Positions 1 to 8,926 are shown, numbered from the stretch's first letter. The stretch is 64,000 nucleotides of DNA from CAUPWF01 sp963515125 (GCA_052116865.1 JBQKKG010000006.1:182674-246673); one strand, 5' to 3'. Made by a program: numbers and translations. The notes: generated from the sequence alone by a model not told the origin.

Positions 1-1425
1 AAGTATAAAAATCCAAGAAATCTATGCAGTGGTTCTGTGCGTCAACTTAATAATGAAATTACGGCAAAAAGAAATGTGAAGTTTTTTGCATTTACGTTAG
101 TAAAGGCAGAAGATGTCGAGTTCCATAATTCTAGGAGTGAGCAAATGCACTGGCTACAAGAACAAGGATTTGAAGTGGTAGAGTATTATCCTGTAACAGT
201 AGAGACGATAGAAGAAAAGGTTGCATACTTTGCGGAGAAAATTGCGGATAATGATTTCCCATCAGATGGGTTAGTGCTAACTTATGATGATATAGCATAT
301 GGTCGTTCTTTGGGCAATACAGCAAAGTTCCCAAGAGATTCATTTGCTTTTAAATGGGCAGATGAATTGAGAGAGACAAAGTTGTTGGAGATTGAGTGGA
401 GTCCATCAAGGACAGGATTGATTAATCCGGTGGCAATATTTCACCCAGTAGAACTAGAGGGAACTACTGTAAGTAGAGCAAGTGTTCATAATATTAGTAT
501 TATGGAAGAACTAGAGTTAGGGATTGGCGATACAATTGAAGTATATAAGGCAAATATGATTATTCCGCAAATTGCAAGAAATCTTACTAGAAGCGGTGTG
601 AATAAGATTCCAGCAGCCTGTCCAGTATGTGGTGGGAGTACTGAGATTAAGCAGGTTGCAAATGCACGATCGTTATATTGTATGAATCCAGAATGTCAAG
701 CAAAGCAAATAAAGTCTTTTGCATTATTTGTCAGCAGAGATGCATTGAATATTGAAGGATTATCAGTGGCTACTTTGGAAAAGTTTATCGCAAAAGGATT
801 CGTGAAAGAATTTGCAGATATCTTCCATTTAGATCAGTATGCACAGGAAATTCAACAAATGGAAGGCTATGGGGAGAAATCTTATGAAAATTTAAGACAA
901 AGCATAGAGAGGGCACGAAATACAACCTTACCCAAATTACTTTATAGTTTAGGAATTGCAAATATTGGGCTTGCAAATGCGAAAGTAATTTGTAAGGCGC
1001 TAGATTATGAGGTGAATCGAATTTTAGGGGCAACGCAAGAAGAATTGAATGAAATTGATGGTGTTGGTGAGGTCATTGCAAAGACATTTGTAGATTACTT
1101 TGCAGATGAAAAGCATGTATTTGAAATGAAAAGGCTATTGCATGAAGTAACAATTACAAAGGAACAGCCGAATGCAGGAATACAAATATTTGAGGGCATG
1201 AACTTTGTAATTACTGGAAATGTAGAACATTTTACAAATCGAAACGAAATAAAGGAATCAATTGAAAGTAAGGGCGGGAAGGTCACAGGAACGGTGACTT
1301 CAAAAACGAACTACCTCATTAACAATGATGTGAACTCCACATCTTCTAAAAATAAAAAAGCAAAGGATCTTGGAGTTCCGATCATTTCGGAAGAAGAATT
1401 CCTAAAGCTACTAGAGGAAAACTAG
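1..1425 (+). CDS. ligA: NAD-dependent DNA ligase, 5' end missing
   Basis: Seals nicks in duplex DNA using NAD+ during replication and repair. The reading frame is open from base 1 and no start lies in the window, so the gene begins upstream; 474 residues are present against about 650-670 for the family. The first residues (KYKNPRNLCSGSVRQL) match the conserved adenylation-domain segment that follows the catalytic KxDG lysine, which must lie outside the window. Then come the rest of the adenylation domain, the OB fold (GTTVSRASVHN), a four-Cys zinc finger (CPVCGG, then CMNPEC), helix-hairpin-helix repeats and a C-terminal BRCT domain (FVITGNVEHF onward). The sequence departs from common LigA in several blocks, for example SPSRTG where QVGRTG is usual, so it may be a second, divergent LigA. 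The GTG at 37 is only an in-frame valine. The crp-like gene follows after 13 nt. Confidence 0.95.
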   Translation, partial: KYKNPRNLCSGSVRQLNNEITAKRNVKFFAFTLVKAEDVEFHNSRSEQMHWLQEQGFEVVEYYPVTVETIEEKVAYFAEKIADNDFPSDGLVLTYDDIAYGRSLGNTAKFPRDSFAFKWADELRETKLLEIEWSPSRTGLINPVAIFHPVELEGTTVSRASVHNISIMEELELGIGDTIEVYKANMIIPQIARNLTRSGVNKIPAACPVCGGSTEIKQVANARSLYCMNPECQAKQIKSFALFVSRDALNIEGLSVATLEKFIAKGFVKEFADIFHLDQYAQEIQQMEGYGEKSYENLRQSIERARNTTLPKLLYSLGIANIGLANAKVICKALDYEVNRILGATQEELNEIDGVGEVIAKTFVDYFADEKHVFEMKRLLHEVTITKEQPNAGIQIFEGMNFVITGNVEHFTNRNEIKESIESKGGKVTGTVTSKTNYLINNDVNSTSSKNKKAKDLGVPIISEEEFLKLLEEN

Positions 1426-1438
1426 GGAAGGAAAACAT

Positions 1439-2119
1439 ATGATTACAAAAGAATTATTAAAAGAATACATTCCCTTTTGGGATAAATTATCTCAAGCAGA
1501 ACAACAATTATTGTGTAACAAAGTGATAAAGCAAAGTGCAAAAAAGGGGACGGTCATTCATAATGGTGAATCTGATTGTTTAGGGTTATTGGTGGTTACC
1601 AAGGGACAATTCTGGGCATATACAGTATCAGATGAAGGAAAGGCAATTTCGTTGTTTCGGTTATTTGATCATGATCTTAGTTTATTTACAGCATCGTGTG
1701 TAATGAGTAACATAGAATTTGAAGTTGTGATCGAAGCAAGAGAAGAGGTAGAGTATTTAGTGATACCTGCCAATATATTTCATGATTTGATGAATACCTC
1801 ATTACCCGTAGCAAATTATACGAATCAATTAATGGGTTCCATATTTTCGGATGTTATGTGGGTCATGGAACAAGTATTAAATAAAAGTTTTGATAAAAGA
1901 CTAGCAGGATTTTTGGTGGAAGAAACAGAAATTACAGGCAATGCGATGTTAAAAATGACACATGAAGAAATTGCACAACACTTAGGTACGGCAAGAGAAG
2001 TAGTAACAAGAATGCTAAAATATTTTCAAACAGAAGAAATAGTAGCGCTATCGCGAGGATGTGTGGCTGTAATTGATGAAGCCAGACTAAGAGACATAGC
2101 ACAAGAAAGCTTACGATAG
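1439..2119 (+). CDS. Crp/Fnr family transcriptional regulator
   Basis: A 226-residue regulator with an N-terminal cyclic-nucleotide-binding-type beta-barrel (about residues 20-120), a dimer helix, and a C-terminal winged helix (about 150-220) with the helix-turn-helix EEIAQHLGTAREVVTRML. Such proteins bind palindromic DNA as dimers and respond to small ligands, oxygen or redox state. No clear N-terminal Fnr iron-sulfur Cys cluster is seen, so the signal is unknown. The start has a GGGAAGG ribosome site 6 nt upstream. It follows ligA by 13 nt. A REP-like palindrome starts directly after the stop codon. A TGTGA-N5-TCACA palindrome lies between this gene and thioredoxin, making trxA a plausible target; that link is inference. 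Confidence 0.9.
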   Translation: MITKELLKEYIPFWDKLSQAEQQLLCNKVIKQSAKKGTVIHNGESDCLGLLVVTKGQFWAYTVSDEGKAISLFRLFDHDLSLFTASCVMSNIEFEVVIEAREEVEYLVIPANIFHDLMNTSLPVANYTNQLMGSIFSDVMWVMEQVLNKSFDKRLAGFLVEETEITGNAMLKMTHEEIAQHLGTAREVVTRMLKYFQTEEIVALSRGCVAVIDEARLRDIAQESLR

Positions 2120-2185
2120 TTAATTGGGGGCGTAGCAAATTGAGATTTGCTACGCCCCCAATTAACTTTTGCTATGCCCCTTTTT
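2120..2185 (+). repeat. REP-like palindrome, copy 1, with trailer
   Basis: Two perfect 21-nt arms (2120-2140 and 2145-2165) flank the 4-nt loop TGAG. The core is GGGGGCGTAGCAAAT and its complement. A trailer, TTTTGCTATGCCCCTTTTT (2167-2185), follows on the right. The hairpin starts at the base after the crp-like stop codon. It shares the design of the copies at 12049, 13791, 61141 and 63295. It could act as a 3'-end stabiliser or weak terminator, but no T-run directly follows the stem. Confidence 0.9.
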
Positions 2186-2190
2186 GATTT

Positions 2191-2205
2191 TGTGATATTA
2201 TCACA
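2191..2205. promoter_or_regulatory. Putative Crp/Fnr operator upstream of trxA
   Basis: TGTGATATTATCACA is a palindrome with 7-nt arms around one central base, with half-sites TGTGA and TCACA typical of the Crp/Fnr family. It lies about 20 nt upstream of the putative trxA -35 box and about 70 nt after the neighbouring Crp/Fnr-type gene. Binding by that regulator is inferred from proximity. Confidence 0.55.
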
Positions 2206-2223
2206 GAAAGGTAGAAAAATTCG

Positions 2224-2253
2224 TTGTATGATAGGTCCATAAGTTGATATAAT
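2224..2253 (+). promoter_or_regulatory. Putative trxA promoter
   Basis: TTGTAT (2224-2229) and TATAAT (2248-2253) are separated by 18 nt and precede the trxA ribosome site GAGGAGG. Confidence 0.6.
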
Positions 2254-2285
2254 AATTTTTAAAGCATAAAGAGGAGGAATTGATA

Positions 2286-2597
2286 ATGGCAGCAATTAAA
2301 ATTACACAGGATAATTTTGAACAAGAGGTAGTGAATGTAGGCATACCAGTACTTTTGGATTTTGGTGCAAGTTGGTGCGGGCCTTGTCAAATGTTAGCAC
2401 CAGTGATTGAGGAGTTAGCGGATGAATACAAGGGAAAGATACAAGTTGGAAAGGTCGATATTGATGAAAGCATTGATTTAGCAAGGAAATACAGAGTACT
2501 AAGTGTCCCAACGATTGTATTATTTCAGGATGGTAAGGAAGTAAAGCGTGAGGTTGGATATCGATCAAAATCAGAGATTGAGGAATGGATAAAATAA
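2286..2597 (+). CDS. trxA: Thioredoxin
   Basis: A 103-residue thioredoxin that reduces disulfides in cytoplasmic proteins. The active site WCGPC (about residues 29-33) and the cis-proline segment VPTIVLF are present, and the length is normal. The ATG at 2286 is chosen over an in-frame TTG at 2280 because the GAGGAGG ribosome site (2271-2277) is correctly spaced for it. The gene is monocistronic: its own promoter and a Crp/Fnr-type palindrome lie upstream and a strong hairpin follows the stop. Confidence 0.95.
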   Translation: MAAIKITQDNFEQEVVNVGIPVLLDFGASWCGPCQMLAPVIEELADEYKGKIQVGKVDIDESIDLARKYRVLSVPTIVLFQDGKEVKREVGYRSKSEIEEWIK

Positions 2598-2602
2598 TTA
2601 TG

Positions 2603-2640
2603 AATTAAGGATGATGGCAGTTTGCCACCATCCTTAATTT
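2603..2640 (+). terminator. Terminator after trxA
   Basis: AATTAAGGATG pairs with CATCCTTAATT, extended by TGGCA/TGCCA across one A-C mismatch, with a tiny loop. Only a short T-rich tail follows. It lies just after the trxA stop. Confidence 0.7.
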
Positions 2641-2653
2641 ATAGAATCTTTAC

Positions 2654-2682
2654 TTGTTTGTAGCATATTTCTAAGCTATAAT
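2654..2682 (+). promoter_or_regulatory. Putative promoter of the clpX-like gene
   Basis: TTGTTT (2654-2659) and TATAAT (2677-2682) are spaced by 17 nt. They lie between the trxA terminator and the clpX-like ribosome site AGAAGGG. Confidence 0.65.
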
Positions 2683-2710
2683 AAACCCATAGTGCTAGAA
2701 AGAAGGGATA

Positions 2711-4144
2711 ATGATGTCGGAAAAGGATACAGAAATTATAGATAAAAAAGATATAGAAGTGGAAGATACTACAATAGATACAGAAGATGAAAACAATGAT
2801 GAATACGAAAAGGTATGTTTTATCTGTCATAGACCAGAGAGTGTCGCTGGGAAAATGATGGATTTACCGAACGATATTAACATATGCTCTGATTGCATGC
2901 AAAAGAGTTTTGATGTTATGAATAATGGCAACATTGACTATAGTCAGTTGATGAATATGCCAGGTGTGCAATTTATGAATCTTTCAGATTTACAAAATAC
3001 AGTGCCGAAAAAACAAAAAGTTAAGAAAAAGAAAAAGGAAGATGAAAAAAAGAATCCTGAATTGAGTATTAGAGATATACCCGCACCGCATAAGATTAAG
3101 GCGAGTTTAGATGAATACATAATTGGACAAGATTATGCTAAAAAGGCAATTTCAGTTGCGGTTTATAATCATTACAAACGAGTAATTTCAGATACGATAG
3201 ATGATATAGAGATTGAAAAATCGAATATGTTAATGATTGGTCCAACAGGATGTGGTAAGACTTATTTGGTTAAGACATTAGCAAAGCTATTAGACGTGCC
3301 TTTGGCTATTACGGATGCGACCTCTTTAACAGAAGCTGGCTATATTGGAGATGATATTGAGAGTGTAGTATCTAAATTATTAGCAGCAGCAGATAATGAT
3401 GTTGAACGAGCGGAAAGAGGTATTATATTTATCGATGAAATTGATAAAATTGCTAAAAAGAAGAATACAAGTCAAAGAGATGTGAGTGGAGAGTCTGTAC
3501 AGCAGGGTATGTTAAAACTACTAGAAGGTAGTGAGGTTGAAGTACCAGTTGGTGCAAATAGTAAGAATGCTATGGTTCCGCTTACAACTGTGAATACAAA
3601 AAACATATTATTTATTTGTGGTGGAGCATTTCCTGATTTAGATACCATAATTAAAGAACGCTTAAATAAGCAATCTTCGATAGGTTTTATTGCTGAATTA
3701 AAGGATAAATATGACAAGGATAAAAACATCTTAGAAAAAGTGGCGGTAGAAGACCTCCGTAATTTTGGAATGATTCCTGAATTTATTGGACGATTGCCAG
3801 TTATATTTACACTGCAGGAATTAGGGGCAGATAAACTTGTTCAAATATTGAAAGAACCAAAGAATGCGATATTGAAACAATACAAAAAATTATTAGCACT
3901 AGATGAGGTACAACTGGAATTTGAAGAAGAGGCATTACAGGCTATCGCAGAGAAAGCGATGAAAAAGGATATAGGAGCGAGAGCGTTACGTGCAATTATT
4001 GAGGAATTTATGTTAGATATTATGTTTGAAATACCAAAAGATGACAATATAGGTCAGGTAACAATTACTAAGGACTATATTGAAGGAACTGGTGGTCCTC
4101 AGATTACTTTACGAGGACAGGGGCGCATTGCTCAGAATCATTAA
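2711..4144 (+). CDS. clpX: ClpX-type AAA+ unfoldase, divergent
   Basis: Hexameric ATPase that unfolds proteins, classically for ClpP. The 477 residues exceed the usual ~420 because of an acidic N-terminal extension (1-33) and a Lys-rich linker (about 100-115). A four-Cys zinc-binding domain (C36, C39, C59, C62), Walker A GPTGCGKT (177-184), Walker B IIFIDEID (about 238-245), pore loop GYIG (210-213) and the IGF loop for ClpP docking (324-326) are visible. The pore-2 segment (about 280-296) lacks the RKH motif that ordinary ClpX uses to recognise ssrA tags. No clpP or tig gene is adjacent. It may be a second ClpX with other substrates. The start is supported by AGAAGGG at 2701-2707. Promoter and terminator make it a single-gene unit. 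Confidence 0.88.
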   Translation: MMSEKDTEIIDKKDIEVEDTTIDTEDENNDEYEKVCFICHRPESVAGKMMDLPNDINICSDCMQKSFDVMNNGNIDYSQLMNMPGVQFMNLSDLQNTVPKKQKVKKKKKEDEKKNPELSIRDIPAPHKIKASLDEYIIGQDYAKKAISVAVYNHYKRVISDTIDDIEIEKSNMLMIGPTGCGKTYLVKTLAKLLDVPLAITDATSLTEAGYIGDDIESVVSKLLAAADNDVERAERGIIFIDEIDKIAKKKNTSQRDVSGESVQQGMLKLLEGSEVEVPVGANSKNAMVPLTTVNTKNILFICGGAFPDLDTIIKERLNKQSSIGFIAELKDKYDKDKNILEKVAVEDLRNFGMIPEFIGRLPVIFTLQELGADKLVQILKEPKNAILKQYKKLLALDEVQLEFEEEALQAIAEKAMKKDIGARALRAIIEEFMLDIMFEIPKDDNIGQVTITKDYIEGTGGPQITLRGQGRIAQNH

Positions 4145-4149
4145 AAAAA

Positions 4150-4178
4150 GGCGAAAGAGCTAAATCTTTCGCCTTTTT
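4150..4178 (+). terminator. Terminator after the clpX-like gene
   Basis: GGCGAAAGA pairs with TCTTTCGCC around a 6-nt loop and is followed by TTTTT. Confidence 0.9.
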
Positions 4179-4193
4179 GTAATTCATGTTTCA

Positions 4194-4685
4194 TTATGAA
4201 TTATTTCCATCAGTATCAGGAAGCTCTAGTGGGATATATTCCGCATTATCATGCAATCTTTGAACTTTAGCTGCCAATGTATCTAACTCTATACTGATTT
4301 CTTCTAAAGCTCTTTTATCTACATTATGATTTAAAAACAAGGATTCCATTGTATAAACAAGCTCATTTCCTGTCTCAGTTGTTTTAATAAATTTATCAAA
4401 ATTACTACTGTGACTTGCATTTCTAAATCTAGTAATATCGGTTGTAATAAATTCAATAATCTCTTTGTCGCTTGCGAATTTACCATGTTGCATAGCATAT
4501 GGTCGTACCCTTTGTAGAAAATATTTGTCATTCTTAGTGATGTTAAATACATACGAAACTTTAAGTCCATTGTCAAGCTCAAAATCAACAATATGCATAT
4601 GGCTTCCGAATTCAGTTACTTTAATGGCACCAAGTTGTCGTAGGCTTACGCCGATGATATCTCCGGTTATAGAATTAACGTTCAT
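4194..4685 (-). CDS. Hypothetical protein
   Basis: A 163-residue protein I do not recognise. It has no signal peptide or membrane segment. The first half (to about residue 75) looks beta-rich and ends in a YVFNITKND segment; the second half is predicted helical and ends in an acidic tail. The ATG at 4685 is preferred over the GTG at 4694 because the AAAGGTGG ribosome site overlaps that GTG. It is the last of three leftward genes, 42 nt after the permease stop, so it may be co-transcribed with the permease. Function unknown. Confidence 0.75.
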   Translation of the reverse strand: MNVNSITGDIIGVSLRQLGAIKVTEFGSHMHIVDFELDNGLKVSYVFNITKNDKYFLQRVRPYAMQHGKFASDKEIIEFITTDITRFRNASHSSNFDKFIKTTETGNELVYTMESLFLNHNVDKRALEEISIELDTLAAKVQRLHDNAEYIPLELPDTDGNNS

Positions 4686-4727
4686 TATATCCACCTTTCT
4701 AAAAACATAAAATTATTTTACAATACA

Positions 4728-5999
4728 TTATATTGCGAATTTAAGGAGTAAAAATATTGTGCTAATGACGATTGAGACAAGCATTAATGGAAATCCAACT
4801 TTAAAATAACTAGCAAAGGTAATTGGATGACCCTGTTTATTACTAATTCCAGATAATACTACGTTTGCAGATGCACCGATAAGTGTACCATTACCGCCAA
4901 GACAAGCCCCTAATGATAAAGCCCACCATAATGGCATTACATCCATATTTCCACTGGATTGCATTGTAAGAATTAGCGGAATAAGTGTAGCAACAAATGG
5001 AATATTATCCAAGAATGAAGATATAATAGCAGAAACCCATAAGATAATAACCATAGTAACTACCATGTTGCTATTAGTTGCATTCATCAGCATATTCGCA
5101 AGTTTTGTAATTACACCGGTTTGTTGTAGTCCACCAACGACGATAAATAGGCCGACGAAAAACATAATAGTAGACCACTCTACGCCAAGTATAATCTCCT
5201 CTGCATCTTGTTTTCCAATCAGTAACATGATAATAGCAGCAGTTAAAGCAATGGTACAGGATTCTACACCCAATTGACTATGAAAAATAAATGCAAAGAC
5301 TACAATGATGATTAGCACAATGCTTTTTATCATCAAAGGTCGGTCTTTTATTGCTTTCTTTTCATCTAATTCCATAACAGCATCTATATTCTCTTGAGCC
5401 ACCATTAGGCCTTTGCCATAAATGAATCGAAAACAAATAATGGTAACAATCAATACAAAAAATATGGCAATGCCAGTATTTGTAAGGAAATCCACAAAGC
5501 TAAGATGTGCAGCACTTCCAATCATAATATTGGGTGGATCACCAATTAGCGTTGCAGTTCCTCCTATGTTAGAAGCAAGAATCTGAGTCATTAGGTACGG
5601 AACGGGATTTATTTTTAAAATATCTGTAATCGCAAGCGTCATTGGACCTACTAATAGCACCGTTGTAACGTTGTCAAGAAATGCAGATAATACAGCAGTT
5701 ATAATGATAAAAGCAACCATTATGGACCAAGGTTTCCCTTTTGCAATCTTTGCAGCCTTAATCGCGATGTATTCAAATATACCAGAATTCTTAACTACGG
5801 CAACGAAGAGCATCATACCAATAAGAACTCCAATGGTATTAATATCAACGTAAGAAATACAGTTTTCAATGGTAAGTATATGGAATAGTACGAGCAGTAT
5901 TGCTCCGGTTAGTGATGCAACGGCGCGGTGAACTTTCTCAGTCATGACGGCTGTCATAGTAATCAAAAAAATGATAACCGCAATTATTTGTTGTGTCAT
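4728..5999 (-). CDS. ArsB/NhaD-superfamily ion permease
   Basis: A 423-residue integral membrane transporter with about 11 hydrophobic helices. Two inverted halves each carry the ion-transporter superfamily signature: GDPPNIMIG in the first and GNGTLIGASANV in the second. Both halves also have an FLDN motif (AFLDNVTTVLL, SFLDNIPFVATLIP). This fits the ArsB/NhaD/CitM group. The substrate (Na+/H+, arsenite or an organic anion) cannot be told from sequence; there is no ars gene nearby. The start has AAGGAGG 7 nt upstream. It is the middle gene of a leftward group, 21 nt downstream of a small membrane protein gene and followed by a gene of unknown function. Confidence 0.85.
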   Translation of the reverse strand: MTQQIIAVIIFLITMTAVMTEKVHRAVASLTGAILLVLFHILTIENCISYVDINTIGVLIGMMLFVAVVKNSGIFEYIAIKAAKIAKGKPWSIMVAFIIITAVLSAFLDNVTTVLLVGPMTLAITDILKINPVPYLMTQILASNIGGTATLIGDPPNIMIGSAAHLSFVDFLTNTGIAIFFVLIVTIICFRFIYGKGLMVAQENIDAVMELDEKKAIKDRPLMIKSIVLIIIVVFAFIFHSQLGVESCTIALTAAIIMLLIGKQDAEEIILGVEWSTIMFFVGLFIVVGGLQQTGVITKLANMLMNATNSNMVVTMVIILWVSAIISSFLDNIPFVATLIPLILTMQSSGNMDVMPLWWALSLGACLGGNGTLIGASANVVLSGISNKQGHPITFASYFKVGFPLMLVSIVISTIFLLLKFAI

Positions 6000-6020
6000 A
6001 TAATCCTCCTTATATTTATA

Positions 6021-6464
6021 TTAAAATTGTAAAGAAACTATATTTCGCTTTTTTCCGTCCATACACTGTATAAACCATAAAATTTTTTTTAGAAAAATAA
6101 AAGGAATAAAAGGATCTTTATCTTGGTATAATCGAATCATTCTGTTATAAAATTGCAATAAAATTAATGCTAAAAGACCAAATATAAAAAGTGCATGATC
6201 CAAATACTCTGCTTTTTCTTTGCTTTGACGCGGAAAAGTACTAACATCTGCGGCAAACTGATCTCCGGGGAAGCCTCTTAAGCTATTTTGCTTTTCAGAA
6301 GTGTGGTTATCATTTTGATTTTCATACAGCATATGATTAGTATCGGAGGTTATGTATATTGGATAACATGTTTTAGTATGAGTCGCAAAGAGTAAAAAAA
6401 GGAGAAAAAATCCTATAAATGCCAATGCTTTTACAACTTCATAACTTTTCTCATTTCGGCACAT
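6021..6464 (-). CDS. Hypothetical two-TM membrane protein
   Basis: A 147-residue protein I do not recognise. It has a hydrophobic helix near the N-terminus (about residues 12-31), a polar loop of about 65 residues, a second helix (about 97-117) and a basic C-terminal tail. The ATG at 6464 is chosen because the GAGGGGGG ribosome site is 8 nt away, while the GTG at 6470 would be too close. It is first in a leftward group with the ArsB/NhaD-type permease, 21 nt upstream of it, so it may assist that transporter; that is inference. Confidence 0.65.
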   Translation of the reverse strand: MCRNEKSYEVVKALAFIGFFLLFLLFATHTKTCYPIYITSDTNHMLYENQNDNHTSEKQNSLRGFPGDQFAADVSTFPRQSKEKAEYLDHALFIFGLLALILLQFYNRMIRLYQDKDPFIPFIFLKKILWFIQCMDGKKRNIVSLQF

Positions 6465-6703
6465 CGGCACATCCCCCCTCTACGTATTATCGTTCATTTG
6501 ATCAAACTAAATATTTACTTTATAGTAGCACCAGTTCTGTGAAGATTCAATAAAAATTAAGCGAAAAAGAGCTTTGGATTTGTTCTTTTTTTAGAACATT
6601 TAATAGAGAAATAGAAGAAAGTAGCCGGAGTCCATTTTAATGTCAAGAATGAATATTTATTCCATATAATATATGGAGTAGATAATAGATAGGTAAAAGA
6701 TTA

Positions 6704-8410
6704 TTGGAAGAAAAAAATATTTGTAAAGAAAGGGCTATTTCCGAAGATTATGTTGATTTTATAATACCGAGAGATAAAGCTCGCTATACACCAGGTATAG
6801 AAGAGGGGCAAGTGTGCAACCAGGCAATAGGTCTTTTGTTTCAAGTTGCATATATAGATAGGGCATATGCAGACCCTTTAAGGTTAGATAAGTACTCTTA
6901 CAATGCAATTCCAAAATGCTATTCGCTTCTAGATATGGCCACACTAAATGAAGCTGGAATTACACAAATTCAAAATTATCCAACGCTGCAATTAAAGGGA
7001 GAAGGGGTCATGCTAGGGTTTATTGATACTGGTATTGACTATGAGAATGAAATCTTTAGAAATTTAGATGGAAGTACAAGAATTGCAGGTATCTGGGATC
7101 AAACAATTCAGACAGGAACACCACCCAAAGGATTATACTATGGAAGTGAATATACTCGTGAAGACATAGATGAAGTATTAAAGGATACTACCAAAAAAGA
7201 AAAAGTCCCAACGGTTGATACAAATGGACACGGCACATTTTTGGCGAGTATTGCAGCAGGGGGAGCGAATGTACAGGAGCAATTTTTAGGGGCTGCACCA
7301 GAGTCCACAATTGGTGTGGTAAAATTAAAGCCTGCAAAAGAATATTTAAAAGAATTCTACTTTATTGACAAAAATGTAGTGTGTTATCAGGAAAATGATA
7401 TCATGCTAGGAGTTAGATATTTGGATGAATTAGCTGCAAAATACAATTTACCGTTAGTGGTGTGCATTGCATTGGGAACTAACTCTGGGAGCCATACAGG
7501 GGTATCACCATTAAGCCAAATGTTAGATATATATTCGAATAAGGACGAACGAGTTTATGTCGTAGGAACTGGAAATGAGGCAAATCAGCGTCATCACTTC
7601 ACTACAACATTAAAAAATCTAAATGATAGTAAGGAGGTAGAGATTCGTGTAGGTGATGGTGTAAATGGGTTTGCTTTAGAATTATGGACAGATATTCCTA
7701 ATATTCTGGCAGTATCATTAATATCCCCATCGGGAGAACGGATTCCAAAGATACCAATTAAAAAAGGAATAGGTTCAATCTATAAATTTGTATTTGAGCG
7801 GACCGAATTATACATCGACTATCGCATTTTAGTGGAGAATACAAATTCAGAGCTTATTTTCTTTAGATTTGATCAACCAACTTCAGGTATATGGAAGATT
7901 GCAGTAGAACCACTACAATTAGCAGATGGCACATTTCACATGTGGCTCCCAATGAAAGAGTTCATATCAGGGGAAGTGTCTTTCTTTGAGTCCAATCCTT
8001 ATCATACGATAACAGAACCGGGAAACACCTATGCACCAATGACGACTTCCTACTACAATGGAGAGGATAATAGTATTGATATTAATTCTGGAAGAGGATA
8101 TACTAGAAATGGAGGAATCAAACCCGATTTTGCATCCCCGGGAGTGAATGTGATAGGAATGCTGCCAGGTGGTAGATATACAAAGAAAACTGGCTCAAGT
8201 ATTGCAGTAGGCATTGCTGCGGGAGCAAGTGCATTATTAACCCAGTGGATTGTTAATCAACTAGGGGAGCGAGGAGTGGATTCAATTCAGATTAAAAATG
8301 TATTGATTCTCGGAACGGAACGCAAGGATGGTGAATCCTATCCAAATGAAGAGTGGGGTTATGGTAAGTTAAACTTATATAACACGTTTGAAACTATACG
8401 GAAATTTTGA
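6704..8410 (+). CDS. S8 family subtilisin-like protease, Csp-like
   Basis: A 568-residue subtilase with a complete catalytic triad: D108 in FIDTG, H176 in NGHGT, S499 in GSSIA, and oxyanion Asn 291 in GTGNEAN. About 90 N-terminal residues resemble the prodomain of clostridial CspB-type germination proteases (YVDFIIP near the start), and a long insertion (about 310-430) separates His and Ser, as in the Csp group. There is no signal peptide, which fits a cytosolic or spore-packaged enzyme. The family cleaves pro-SleC in some clostridia; here that role is inference. Translation starts at TTG 6704: a stop codon lies 18 nt upstream in frame and no ATG fits before the triad. A CCATAT-AAT-ATATGG palindrome lies at 6662-6676. 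It is followed by a zinc-ribbon gene and lspA. Confidence 0.85.
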   Translation: MEEKNICKERAISEDYVDFIIPRDKARYTPGIEEGQVCNQAIGLLFQVAYIDRAYADPLRLDKYSYNAIPKCYSLLDMATLNEAGITQIQNYPTLQLKGEGVMLGFIDTGIDYENEIFRNLDGSTRIAGIWDQTIQTGTPPKGLYYGSEYTREDIDEVLKDTTKKEKVPTVDTNGHGTFLASIAAGGANVQEQFLGAAPESTIGVVKLKPAKEYLKEFYFIDKNVVCYQENDIMLGVRYLDELAAKYNLPLVVCIALGTNSGSHTGVSPLSQMLDIYSNKDERVYVVGTGNEANQRHHFTTTLKNLNDSKEVEIRVGDGVNGFALELWTDIPNILAVSLISPSGERIPKIPIKKGIGSIYKFVFERTELYIDYRILVENTNSELIFFRFDQPTSGIWKIAVEPLQLADGTFHMWLPMKEFISGEVSFFESNPYHTITEPGNTYAPMTTSYYNGEDNSIDINSGRGYTRNGGIKPDFASPGVNVIGMLPGGRYTKKTGSSIAVGIAAGASALLTQWIVNQLGERGVDSIQIKNVLILGTERKDGESYPNEEWGYGKLNLYNTFETIRKF

Positions 8411-8437
8411 TTATGGAGGAAAGGAAGAGTAAAAAGA

Positions 8438-8926
8438 ATGAAAGAATTTTTTGAAGATTTAGGAAAGAAAATTACTGAAACAGCTGAAACGGTTGGGAAA
8501 AAAACAGAAGAAATGGTTGAGATTCAAAGAATCAGAAGTCAAATACGCACAATGGAGCGTAATAATGATCGCGATTGGGTAGACTTGGGGAAAATGATTT
8601 ATGAACGATTTAAAGATGGTGCAGTTATTGACGGAGAGTATTTAGAATTATGTCAAGAAATAGGGAAGCGAGTAGATTCTATAACTGAATTTGAAAAGCA
8701 GATTGCAGACCTTAAAGGCATGGGAAATTGCGAGAAATGTCACGCTAGAGTTTCTAAAGATATGGTATACTGTCCAAATTGTGGTGCCCGTACTTACGAA
8801 GAGGATCAGGATATGAAGGTCACAACACCTGTATCTGAAGAAGTCATTATTTGCCCCCAAACAGTGAGTCAGACAGAGGAAGTAATAACAGAAGAAATAA
8901 GTGAGAATACAGAAAAAGGTGAATAG
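8438..8926 (+). CDS. Coiled-coil zinc-ribbon protein
   Basis: A 162-residue cytoplasmic protein. The first 95 residues are mostly charged helix, likely coiled coil (EEMVEIQRIRSQIRTMERNN). A zinc ribbon follows, with C98, C101, C112 and C115 (CEKCHARV, then CPNCGART), and then an acidic Thr/Glu-rich tail. Similar small zinc-ribbon proteins are common in Lachnospiraceae, function unknown. It lies 27 nt after the S8 protease and its TAG stop abuts the ATG of the lspA-like gene, so the three are probably one operon. Confidence 0.75.
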   Translation: MKEFFEDLGKKITETAETVGKKTEEMVEIQRIRSQIRTMERNNDRDWVDLGKMIYERFKDGAVIDGEYLELCQEIGKRVDSITEFEKQIADLKGMGNCEKCHARVSKDMVYCPNCGARTYEEDQDMKVTTPVSEEVIICPQTVSQTEEVITEEISENTEKGE

